Part shown: positions 55,701 through 64,000 of the stretch, in pieces
How the letters are laid out: every line of letters begins with the position of its first letter
Position numbering within the stretch: the stretch's first letter is position 1
The notes under the pieces: generated by a model
What the model was told of the DNA's origin: nothing
Seen by the model: only the letters and a program-made list of their open reading frames with translations
Database searches by the model: none
Assembly: GCA_024734495.1 (NCBI GenBank)
Contig: JALMQS010000187.1
Location: forward strand, 7,275,499 to 7,339,498
Direction: 5' to 3'
DNA length: 64,000 nucleotides
Origin: Forficula auricularia
Lineage: Eukaryota; Arthropoda; Insecta; Dermaptera; Forficulidae
Position numbers and translations under genes: made by a program

Positions 55701-56644
55701 TATTATAAAGTGTTGTGAAAAATTATCCCATCACTACTAAAAAAATGAAAACTGATCTAATTCGTTTTAACATTAAAAATTATTTAATGTATTTTAAATA
55801 CTTTTGTTGCTATAAATGTATTAGTTTTTGTAATTAATTGATATATTATTTATAATGATTTATTTGTTTTTGTTAAAATAATATGAAATTCCATACAATA
55901 AAGTTGAATTTATAAAAGCGATGCGATAATTTTGCACAGCAGTTTATTATGACAAAGCCTTAAAATCTCAATGAAATTAACGAAAAAACTTAAAAATCTT
56001 AATTAAGAAGGCCCGTTTAAATTTGAGATTAAATTTTTCAAACTTCGAATTTTTATTTAAATCACACATGATTGATTATAAATATTTATTGAACATTCAA
56101 CAGCTTCATTACTAATAAATTTTTCCAACTTCGTTTATTGAAGATTATTTTCAACAAATCGCTAATCCCTTGGGACTTATTACTTTATATTGGAGGCTTG
56201 GTTACTGATATTTAGCAAGTCTTCAAGAATGTTAATTTGTGCAGATAAAAAAATAAATAAATTACACGCTTTTATTTTAAAATGCCATAAAAAGTAAAAA
56301 ATAAATTCTTCTTTATTACCCGAAAAATCTCCATAATTACATGGCTAAAAAATAAAAGCCTGGGCGCTTATTTCAATTAGATATCAGTAGAAAACGCACT
56401 GACTTTTATTTTTTATTCGTGTAAGTATGGACACTTTTCGTGCACCGCCTTTCTACCTCTTAATGTATTTTGACTTAAAAGTGTGTGAATTAAAAATTGT
56501 TTTTTTTTTAATATAATTTTATTTTAGATGGCTTAATTATTGCATTTCAAGTTGGGTAAGAAACCCCTATAAATTGTAAAAAAATCTTGCAAGCCCTGAT
56601 GTATTGTTTATGTATGCATTGTATTTATTAATATTTAAATTAAA
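55701..56644. other. No gene seen
   Basis: AT-rich sequence without recognised elements. Confidence 0.5.
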
Positions 56645-56646
56645 TA

Positions 56647-57824
56647 GAGCCTACTCTCGATAATTTGAAATCTAAGAAAAATTCGAATTATCGAGACTTC
56701 GAATTATCAAGAAGTTTGAATTATTAAGAAAAAGAAAAAAATTCGAATTATTAAGAATTTTTAATATATTTTTAAAAATATGCATGAGCTTACATAAATT
56801 TTATATAGAGCCTCAAGTAAAAAAGTAAAAATAAAATAATTTTTAAGAAAAAATAAAAACCGACTTCAAAAAATTAAATGCAACAAATAAAATACACTAA
56901 AAGGTATAAAATAATTATTATCTTATTTAGTTACAACTAAACGACGAAATATTAACATGAAATTACTTTTTGAAGTCGGTGCCAAACAAACTATACCTAT
57001 AAGCGAGCATACCCTCCAAACGTACTAAGTAAGATCCGTCGAGTGCGATTCATAAAAGGTAAATGTTTGGCACCAACTTCAAAAAGTAATTTCATGTTAA
57101 TATTTCGTCGTTTAGTTGTAACTAAATAAGATAATAATTATTTTATACCTTTTAGTGTATTTTATTTGTTGCATTTAATTTTTTGAAGTCGGTTTTTATT
57201 TTTTTCTTAAAATTATTTTATTTTTCTCTTTTTAGTGATGTTATTAATAGTGATCATATCATCAGAACTTGATCAAATTAATATGGCACCATCCCCAAGA
57301 CACCCCCTATCGGATAAAAAAAGAACCATCGAAATCGGTTCATAAACAAAGAGGTTAGGTCTAAACAAACCTAATAAAAAAGGTCTAATACCTATGAAAA
57401 AAAAACGAAAAAAAAATGGGACCAATCGGAAGCTAGACTGGACCCAATGCAAAAAAAATTTCAAAATCGGTTGAGAATTGGCGGAGATATGAGGTAACAT
57501 AGGCACAAAAAAAAAAAAAAAAAAAAAAATTCAATCGAATAGAGAACCTCCTCCTTTTTTGAAGTCTGTTAATAATGAAAACGACAAAAAATAACAAAAA
57601 AATTACATATGTATTAACATTGCAATAGATAATAACATAACTAATAAAAAAAGAAATCGAATTATAAGGAGGGAAGTGGCCTAGTTCGAATTATAGAACG
57701 TTCTCTCCCTTCTTGTTACGAAAGGGATTTCGAGTTATCGAGCGTATCAAAATTCACGATTTACCGAAGTTAACAGCTGAAGAGTTGGAATCATCTAAAA
57801 ATTCGAATTATCGAGAGTCGACAG
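56647..57824. mobile_element. pogo/Tigger-like element with nested fold-back F
   Basis: The termini GAGCCTACTCTCGATAATTT and its inverse AATTATCGAGAGTCGACAG, flanked by TA at 56645-56646 and 57825-57826, match the ACTCTCGATAATTCGAA type of pogo-like elements. Subterminal TTCGAATTAT motifs repeat at both ends. Apart from the inserted fold-back repeat only about 450 bp remain and no transposase is visible. Confidence 0.7.
56836..57567. repeat. Fold-back repeat F, copy 2
   Basis: Nearly identical to 10815-11556, including the palindromic half around GACTTCAAAAAATTAAATG and the tail with ACCATCGAAATCGGTTCATA. Inserted in the pogo-like element. The high identity of the two copies suggests recent activity, with the mobilising enzyme unknown. 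Confidence 0.85.
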
Positions 57825-57826
57825 TA

Positions 57827-58380
57827 TTTTTCTCTAGATAATTCCCGAAAATGATGAATTTTTAAATTTTCATCAAATCGAATTTCGATTTCAAGATTCT
57901 ACAGAGAAAAATTGATTAATCGACAGAAGATCCAATTTAAATAAAATCATTTAAAAAACCTTACTTATTCTATTTTTAAAGTATTTGCAACTATATCGCA
58001 ACCAAACCGACAGTTACAATAGAGTTGAATTTTGATTATATTTGTGTTAATTGTGTAGGGATCCTACGAGTCTAGTAGTCTTAGCATTCAATTGATTATA
58101 ATATTTTACATAAATCATCTTTCATTAACAAAAATTCGAAAAAGTGTAAATCTGGCACGTGCTCCTCTGATTTCTTAGAAGGGTGGACACACTACAAGAT
58201 AAATTTAAGAGTCTCATAGTGCTTATTCGGGATGTTAAAATAAAAATTGATAAGTTTATTAAAGAATATATATTCACCACTATATATCTCACTTGATGAT
58301 ATCTCTGATTTTTTTTCGTCAGTACTTTTATATTTAAGGAGGGAGGGCCCTCAAAACATTTTTGTCGACTTTGAGTTTTG
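57827..58380. other. No gene seen
   Basis: AT-rich DNA without recognised elements. Confidence 0.5.
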
Positions 58381-58388
58381 GTCTATAT

Positions 58389-58952
58389 CAGTGCTTCCCA
58401 ACCGTTTTCATGCCACGGGGCCCTAAATCTGAAAAAATAATCAGCGGACCCCCAAAAAAAAATATTTTAGTCGTCAAAATTTTTATTTCACATGTTTATT
58501 TTATCACAAAGAATAGTAACTTACTTACAAACAGTTTTTAAAAATAAAATAAGAAAAACTATACATAGCATGAAGCTCACAAAACAATTTAATTATATGA
58601 TGGTTGCGGTTGCATGTTTTTACACAACAAATCAATATCTGGTTCAATTGCAGAAATACTAACTCGCAAGTAATCTTCCAAATTCCTCGTGTAAAGGCAT
58701 GATCTGTGCTTATTTTTTATTATTAAAACTAATGACGAAAATGCTGTTTCACATAGGTATGTAGTCGTAAAAGGAATTAGGATTACCAAGGCTTCTTTTC
58801 CAATAGACGGACATTCTTGCTGTGACCTTATCCAAAAAAATGTTCATAAATAAATATTTATACTTTCTACTGAAAATTTTCGCGGACCCACGCGAAAAAC
58901 CCGCGAACCCTGCGACCCCAGGGGTCCGCGGACACCAGGTTGGGAAGCACTG
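58389..58952. mobile_element. hAT element with transposase remnant, 564 bp
   Basis: Termini CAGTGCTTCCCAACCGTTTT and GGTTGGGAAGCACTG, flanked by GTCTATAT at 58381-58388 and 58953-58960 (exact 8 bp). Subterminal CGCGGACCC motifs are typical. An internally deleted derivative that keeps only the 3' end of the transposase gene. Confidence 0.92.
58589..58843 (-). pseudogene. hAT transposase C-terminal fragment
   Basis: An open minus-strand frame contains FWIRSQQECPSIGKEALV, then IPFTTTYLCETAFSSLVLIK, then NLEDYLRVSISAIEPDIDLL. This is the C-terminal dimerisation region of hAT transposases of the ZBED5/SCAND3-like group (FW...YP.L...AL..L.PF.TTYLCE..FS.L...K...R.RL...LR..LS...PDI..L). It precedes a stop close to the element end, as in full-length relatives. 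The DDE catalytic domain and BED finger are absent, so it is inactive. The coherent frame suggests a fairly recent deletion derivative. Confidence 0.88.
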
Positions 58953-58960
58953 GTCTATAT

Positions 58961-59189
58961 TAATCAGCGCCCAACTTATAAACATAATTTTCAAAATAAT
59001 GAATATGAATGAGCATTGAATTAATTATATAAAAACTAATTAAAAAAAGGGAAGGATGTTAGAGGGTTGATTTTTGGTTCAGTCAACAGGTGGCCCCACT
59101 GATCTATACTTTCAGTTCATGTTAATAAAGATGGACACCAGTCGAGTGGATATGATGAAGTAAGTTTTAATTTTGGGTGAAGAGCAGGC
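58961..59189. other. No gene seen
   Basis: Short AT-rich stretch between the hAT element and the GC-richer segment. Confidence 0.5.
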
Positions 59190-59560
59190 CAAGAACAAAA
59201 GCACTCATTTGGACCTGACATGGGTTGTCGCGTGTCATCCGGGCGGGCGGCCATCCATTTCCCCCGGTGGTCCATGCAGCATCCGCTCCCGATACGCATC
59301 ATGTGGGTCGTGTTAATAAGATGATTGAACAAACACGTGTGGCAGCCCCTCTTCATTTGCTGGGCTTAATCGGGTTAGCACGATTCCGATGACTCGGCCC
59401 CATCTATCCCTACGGCTGGCCATCTATTCCGGCCTCTGCCGCTCACCCCGTTAGGCGGGGGTGAGTCAGCACCCCTGTGACTCATGGATCACACGGCCAA
59501 CGAGGCGACACACTTCCATTCCACCAATGCCACTTGTTCGCCATAATTAAATACATTTCG
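59190..59560. other. GC-rich island with paired AP-1-like sites
   Basis: GC-rich relative to everything nearby, with CATCCGGGCGGGCGGCCATCC, CCGTTAGGCGGGG and a TGAGTCA...TGACTCA pair at about 59462-59485. No long conserved frame and no repeat structure is seen. This looks like a conserved host non-coding or promoter/exon segment, but nothing in the sequence proves it. Confidence 0.4.
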
Positions 59561-59561
59561 A

Positions 59562-59816
59562 ATGGCTTCTCGAAAACATCCTCCCTCCCGCCCTCAACCA
59601 CCCAAGTTCAAATTTACTGATCAAAACGACGCCGATAAATTTAATAAAAATTCAACCATCACCCCTCGTTCGAGTTGCTGGAAAGGAATCAAATCCACCC
59701 CACCAATCAGCTTGGGAATCTATCTTGAAAAATTTCAGTCGTTCACGCAAACAATAACTGAAGAAGAAATTATCCCCACTGGGGCCGTAAAAGGGGAAGA
59801 CAATCCAAATGATTAA
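59562..59816 (+). CDS. Hypothetical 84-residue frame beside the GC-rich island
   Basis: Starts ATGGCTTCTCGAAAACATCC with an acceptable start context (CGAATGG) and ends at TAA. The predicted product is hydrophilic: a proline/lysine-rich start (RPQPPKFKFTDQNDADKF), a middle CWKGIKSTPPISLGIYL, and an acidic tail (EEEIIPTGAVKGEDNPND). I recognise no domain. The codon mix is less AT-biased than random frames here and it directly follows the GC-rich island, which is why it is listed. It could be a small gene, an exon, or chance. Confidence 0.25.
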   Translation: MASRKHPPSRPQPPKFKFTDQNDADKFNKNSTITPRSSCWKGIKSTPPISLGIYLEKFQSFTQTITEEEIIPTGAVKGEDNPND

Positions 59817-60127
59817 ACTAAGGGATTTTAAAATTAACTGCGGGAAAAGAGAAGACCCCGGGGTTAGTGGTTATTTTCTAATATTATATTTAAAGGATGT
59901 ATAATGTATATTAAATAATGACCGATATTTTGAGTGTTGCTTGAATGAATAATTTTTAAAAAACAAGTAAATATAATTATTTTTAAAAATTTTTAAATTT
60001 ATCTTTGTTATTGAATTGTCTTTCTATTTTTGGTATGTAATTTGTCATTTTTAAGGACGCTATTAGAGTCCCTACAATGTTGGTCAGTCCGTATATCTGA
60101 ACATTATAGATCGTAAACTAAATTAAA

Positions 60128-60361
60128 GGAGACAATAAAAGAGTGTGTCTTCTGCTGGAATAATTAATTTTTTAATTTATTTATAACGAGACTATAGTTT
60201 CGAAGGCTTTGCCCTCTTCATCAGTCTATTACAAGTGATTCACAGAAATTGATGTGTGGAAGTGAGATTTACACAAAGCAAAGCCCTCGAAACTAAAGTC
60301 TTTTTATAAAGAAATTAAAAATGTATTATTCTAGCAGAAGACTCACACTTTTATTGTCTCC
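60128..60361. mobile_element. HHR fold-back element, family B
   Basis: GGAGACAATAAAAGAGTGTG at the left and CACTTTTATTGTCTCC at the right are inverted. The flanking AAATTAAA/TTTAATTT continues the symmetry. Minus-strand hammerhead intact; the right arm retains GCCCTCGAAACTAAAGTC but lacks CUGAUGA. Confidence 0.75.
60190..60224 (-). ncRNA. Hammerhead ribozyme, family B
   Basis: CUGAUGA, unpaired A, 6-bp helix II (GAGGGC/GCCUUC with a G-U pair, loop AAA), GAAAC, UAUA, GUC. The core is intact and helix I starts AG/UC. Confidence 0.7.
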
Positions 60362-60885
60362 TTTAATTTATAAAAATGCTGCTACTCTCTGCAAAAATAA
60401 ACTTTCAATTTAACATAAACTAAATAAGATGTAAAGTTGAAATTTACAGTTTATGTCTAATTATTTTCCTCCGAATAAAAAATTGCATTAAAATTTTAAC
60501 TGAATAGTTATTTTGTGAAGGGTCGAATATTTCGTGTAGTCAAAAAATATATATAAATATATATTTTTTAAATATGTTTTTATCATGGGGTGTGACGGTG
60601 TGAGGTACCTATAGGTACTTGTAAATATCTTTTAAAGTATAATTATATTTAATTTTTTTTTAATAATATTATGAAAAAAAAAATTCGACGAATTCCATTA
60701 TTCTCAATACATCAACGAAAAATATGAACGAATTTAAAATCTCTAGTATTTTGGAAGTTATATAAGGTACGCCACGCCGTCAAACTCTCACTTAGCCAGC
60801 TTATTTCTTTTCTATTATACCAATATATATATACCATATTAAAAGGGAAATACAATTTTTTTCTGTTTTTGAATATCCCGAAAAC
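60362..60885. other. No gene seen
   Basis: AT-rich. The start contains the GCTGCTACTCTCTGCAAAAA flank shared with other family B copies. Confidence 0.5.
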
Positions 60886-61092
60886 GGAAGGCCCCAAAAT
60901 ATATTTTTTAAAATCTAAGGTCAATGAAATTTGCAAAAAAAGCGAAGATTAAAATAAAATTTCAAAAAATGAAGGGTACTTATTTTGGCCAGCATCCCTG
61001 GTTGAAAAGTCACCAACTGCCACTGATATATACATATATATGTATGTTTATTTCCATCAAGCAGAGAACAAATTCTTTGTTTCTCTTTATGA
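60886..61092 (+). mobile_element. hAT 3' end fused to PLE tail (5'-truncated copy)
   Basis: 60886-61025 matches the 3' end of the hAT at 24222-27098 (CCCCAAAATATATTTTTTAAA, AATTTCAAAAAATGAA, CCAGCATCCCTGGTTG) and ends GCCACTG. It continues directly into ATATATACATATATATGT and GTTTATTTCCATCAAGCAGAG, the PLE tail, ending near 61092. The junction equals the one at 27098/27099. Nothing of the hAT 5' part is present. Confidence 0.75.
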
Positions 61093-61774
61093 TTAAATTT
61101 ATTCTTTATCAAATTGACTGCAATTTTTAAATATCATAAATTTTATTAACTAAATAACAAAAAAATCGTTTCGAATATAAATCCTACGAAGGTTTTTAAG
61201 CAAATGAAGTACGTTCAAACCACATGAAACAATTTCAAAATAATTTATCGAAATTTTTACATTACATTACTTGATCGTATTTTTTATCGGGAAATCGTTG
61301 TTTAAATTAAATATGGTATAGAATAATATTTTCAAACAATTCCAAACCCTCGAAATTCCATCCTTATATGAAGTATCTCAATTAATTGGAAATTTTAAAT
61401 GAACTCTTTTGCATAGTAACAGGGGAAAACTTTGATAATAAATTTAAAATTAATTAAGTTTTTTTTTTGTTATTTAATTGATTCCTTAAATACATCTTTG
61501 ATGTTACTCAAGGGAATACGACCCATTTCATTAATAGCTTACATTAGAGCAGCTTTGTTTTGTTTAATGTGTTTCGAACTAAAATTATTAAAAAAATAGA
61601 ACCTATATGGTGAGAGTGTTTTTCTGTCCGTCAGTTGTTATTGTAGCTTCTAAATGATTATTATGGTAAAGCTAGAAACTGTAAATGTTCTAGGTAGAAT
61701 TTAATGGCATTGAATGATTATATCCTAACCTTCCCTAAGGCACGCGTTTAGTCGCGGGGGATTGCTTAGGGATA
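61093..61774. other. No gene seen
   Basis: AT-rich sequence without recognised elements. Confidence 0.5.
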
Positions 61775-61782
61775 TTTTAAAG

Positions 61783-62937
61783 CAGGGGTGTCCAACCTTT
61801 TGGTTTACACGGGCCACATTTGAAGAAAAAAATTGACTCGGACAGCGGATAAAATATTATAATTTTATTGATATTTCTTATTCAAAAAAGATAGTTAATA
61901 ATATAGAATTAAGAACTTTATTTTTTTTAGCTCATATTGAGCTTCTCATTTTACTTTTCGTAAATTTTATACTTAAAAAATAGCTTCTCGTATATGTAAA
62001 TACATACCTACATACTTACAAAAAGTGATATTATGTTTTAGTATTTGTTTATATTTTTTCTAGCCAGATAATTATTATAAAATTCTAATAAAGAGACAAT
62101 ATTCAATTTTTCTTTCAGATCGGTATCTAATTGTTGTTCTAGAACATTCAATCAGAAATTTTGCGAGTAGAAAATTGATTTCTAATGAAAATGGAGTCGA
62201 AAATAGACCAAAATGATTATTATTATTTCGCAAATCTTGAAATATAGTTCCAGATTCAAAATTTAAAATTAGCACTTTTATTTTTCGAAAACTTAATTTT
62301 CAGATTTCTTAATTTAGAGAAAAAAATTATCAGGCCAAATTTTTGTGTCTTTTCCAGTATCTATATATAAATCTCACTGTTTTAAGGAATTTTATGACTT
62401 TATATTGGGCTACGGTTTGGAGAACCTTGGTTTAAATCTAATGGGATTAAAGAAGGATATGAGGAATGATAATTTATTTTTTAAAAGCGTCACGGATATA
62501 ATAATTCCTATCTATTGACATGTAAGACAAGTTTTAGTCCAAGAGAAAAATTATCAATTAATTATGATTGTTCTAGAAAACACCAATTCCTTGTCTCCCT
62601 TTGTACTAGAATGATATAACTATAGACTTGGTTAGTGTCGTAGCATATAAATTACTGAAATAATAAATATTTTAGAAAATGAAAATATAAGAAGAGGAAG
62701 GATTTTTAAATATTCGAAACTTCATTATTTTTATATTAGTTTTGCTTTTAGTGAATTTTATTCTTGAAAAAAGCTTCATGTATTGTACAAATGTACATTC
62801 ATATTTCGAAGAAGGGAATAAATATATATTTACATATAAATCCCAATGTTTTAGGTAAGTATATGATTTATGTTGAGCCACACTCATTGCAGTAATGGGC
62901 CGCATGCGGTCCGCGGGCCACAGGTTTGACAGCCCTG
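61783..62937. mobile_element. hAT element with transposase remnant, 1155 bp
   Basis: Starts CAGGGGTGTCCAACCTTTTG and ends CGGGCCACAGGTTTGACAGCCCTG, inverted termini of the CAGGG(G/C)TGTC type. Flanks TTTTAAAG and TTTTAGAG are an 8-bp duplication with one mismatch. Interior is AT-rich with a transposase fragment on the minus strand. Confidence 0.85.
62075..62275 (-). pseudogene. Probable hAT transposase fragment
   Basis: The minus-strand frame contains IFQDLRNNNNHFGLFSTPFS, then LEINFLLAKFLIECSR, then RYRSERKIEYCLF. The FxLFxxPFS core followed by an aliphatic helix resembles the segment of SCAND3/ZBED-like hAT transposases just before the dimerisation domain. It is short and diverged, flanked by stops, and inactive. 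Its position inside a hAT with matching orientation supports the call. Confidence 0.5.
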
Positions 62938-64000
62938 TTTTAGAGGCTGAGGTGGGAAAGAAAAGAGGGAGGAGTCCTATAAGGCTGGTTTGACGCAATC
63001 ATCTGCCTACACTCAACTCTATCCCATGCCAACTCTTGCATTTCTATAAAAGTACCACATTTCATATCTTTCATTAACTGGGAAACTACTCTAATCTAGA
63101 CATTCGCCTTCCCCTTTTCTTTCTCATGTCGCTTTTAAAATATCCCGTACTTAACATGTACCCTATCATCTGAGCCCTTCTCTTCTTAAGATTCTTCCTC
63201 AGTATTTTATATTCTCTAAGTTTTTCAAGAACTGTTATCTTGTAATTGACGTCAGTCGTGCGCTATGAAGCTAGAAAATTCGTACTTTTACTATATTTTA
63301 TAAATTTTATTCTATTTTCTCTATTAATTATAAAAAAGGGTATTATGTTTATTTTCGAATCTAATGATTTCATAAAACTATCATGTTTCTTCAATAAAAT
63401 CAATATTGATTTTGTTGAATTTTTCCCTGAAGTAGATAAATAATTCATCGAATTTTCTCTTGGCTACATGTATTTGACTTTCCGTCATCAAATTTTGATT
63501 GATGAATTATTGAGTTTGTATATTCGAGATTGAGTCTCCAAATCGTTCCAACCGCGCTTCATATTTAGAAATAATTATCAAATGCAAAGTGCGTAAATAT
63601 AGTGTAACGTAGATAAATATTTTATATATTATTTTCTATAGATAGATGATAGATTCGAATTGCAAAACATGTTTAGAGTTGAAAAAAATGTTCAGTTCTT
63701 TTTTTCAATGTTACCTTGATATTTATTCAATTTTTTAACGCCAATCCATAGAATTAAACTTAAAGAAAAGGATTTAATGAAAGAATGAAGACTGTGAGTT
63801 CAATGCACGATATTCCAACTAATTGCATAATCATCAAAGATTTATTTATTTATTAAAAGAAAAATCCAATTGTTACAAAACGTCATAGTATCTTATGACT
63901 AGAGACCGGATTTTTATGCAGTAAAAACTGCCAAAATATGCCATAAAATATGCAGTTAAAAATGCTGAAATATGCAAGTAATATGTAGAATACGGTGAAA
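62938..64000. other. No gene seen
   Basis: AT-rich, with short frames lacking recognisable domains. About 63000-63180 is CT-richer, but no motif is recognised. Confidence 0.45.

Noticed and set aside
62672..62998. 108-codon minus-strand frame
   Set aside because: It reads through the right terminus of the hAT element (CGGGCCACAGG...CAGCCCTG) and has no domain.
1..64000. CRISPR arrays, bacterial operons, rRNA genes
   Set aside because: No regularly spaced short repeats with unique spacers, no operon-like gene packing and no rRNA-like sequence. The window is eukaryotic in character.

Overview
The window is AT-rich, intron/intergenic-type animal DNA with almost no conserved protein-coding capacity. 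No complete host gene was recognised. Nearly everything that can be named is a mobile-element relic: Penelope-like retroelement (PLE) sequence, hammerhead ribozyme (HHR) motifs, hAT, pogo/TA-target and Harbinger-like DNA elements, a gag-bearing LTR retrotransposon, a LINE scrap, fold-back repeats and satellite DNA. The mix suggests an arthropod, probably an insect, but I cannot name a species. There is one 100-base assembly gap (45987-46086).

Layout. 0-10.7 kb holds old inverted repeats, fold-back elements with HHR motifs (3.2-3.5, 3.7-3.9, 4.1-4.4 and 6.9-7.0 kb), a terminal-inverted-repeat element with internal tandem repeats (4.4-5.3 kb) and a hAT MITE (8.8 kb). 10.75-13.33 kb is a nest: a TA-flanked MITE sits in a repeat whose empty copy lies at 32.3-33.0 kb. 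The MITE carries a fold-back repeat in its left terminus and a 5'-truncated PLE (reverse transcriptase, GIY-YIG endonuclease, HHR) in its centre. 14-20 kb holds a fold-back with the best HHR of the window, a hAT MITE, a Harbinger-like MITE and another HHR. 20.9-22.1 kb is a ~179-bp satellite with a dimeric higher-order pattern. 24.06-27.17 kb is a second nest: PLE terminal repeat, hAT inserted in it, LTR element inserted in the hAT. 28.2-31.4 kb has a minisatellite-filled hAT MITE and some exon-like segments. 31.7-45 kb has more MITEs, fold-backs and a LINE relic. 46-54 kb has the gap inside a tandem array, a G-rich island, a tRNA-like B box and HHR fold-backs nested in one another. 55-63 kb has the sister minisatellite MITE, a pogo-like element with a nested fold-back, two hAT elements with transposase remnants, a GC-rich segment and another HHR element.

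How the parts relate. The PLE encodes the expected reverse transcriptase and GIY-YIG endonuclease, is flanked by an 11-bp target duplication and carries an HHR near its 3' end. Short fold-back elements of about 240-290 bp carry HHR cores on one or both arms and are flanked by 12-14-bp duplications, which fits target-primed insertion by PLE-type machinery. About 18 HHR motifs are visible, roughly nine with intact cores. They share an unpaired A/U between the CUGANGA box and helix II. This population of ribozyme-bearing fold-back elements is the most interesting content. The LTR element encodes Gag with a zinc knuckle and a short second frame joined by a canonical -1 slippery heptamer (GGGAAAC), but no pol domains. 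It is apparently non-autonomous.
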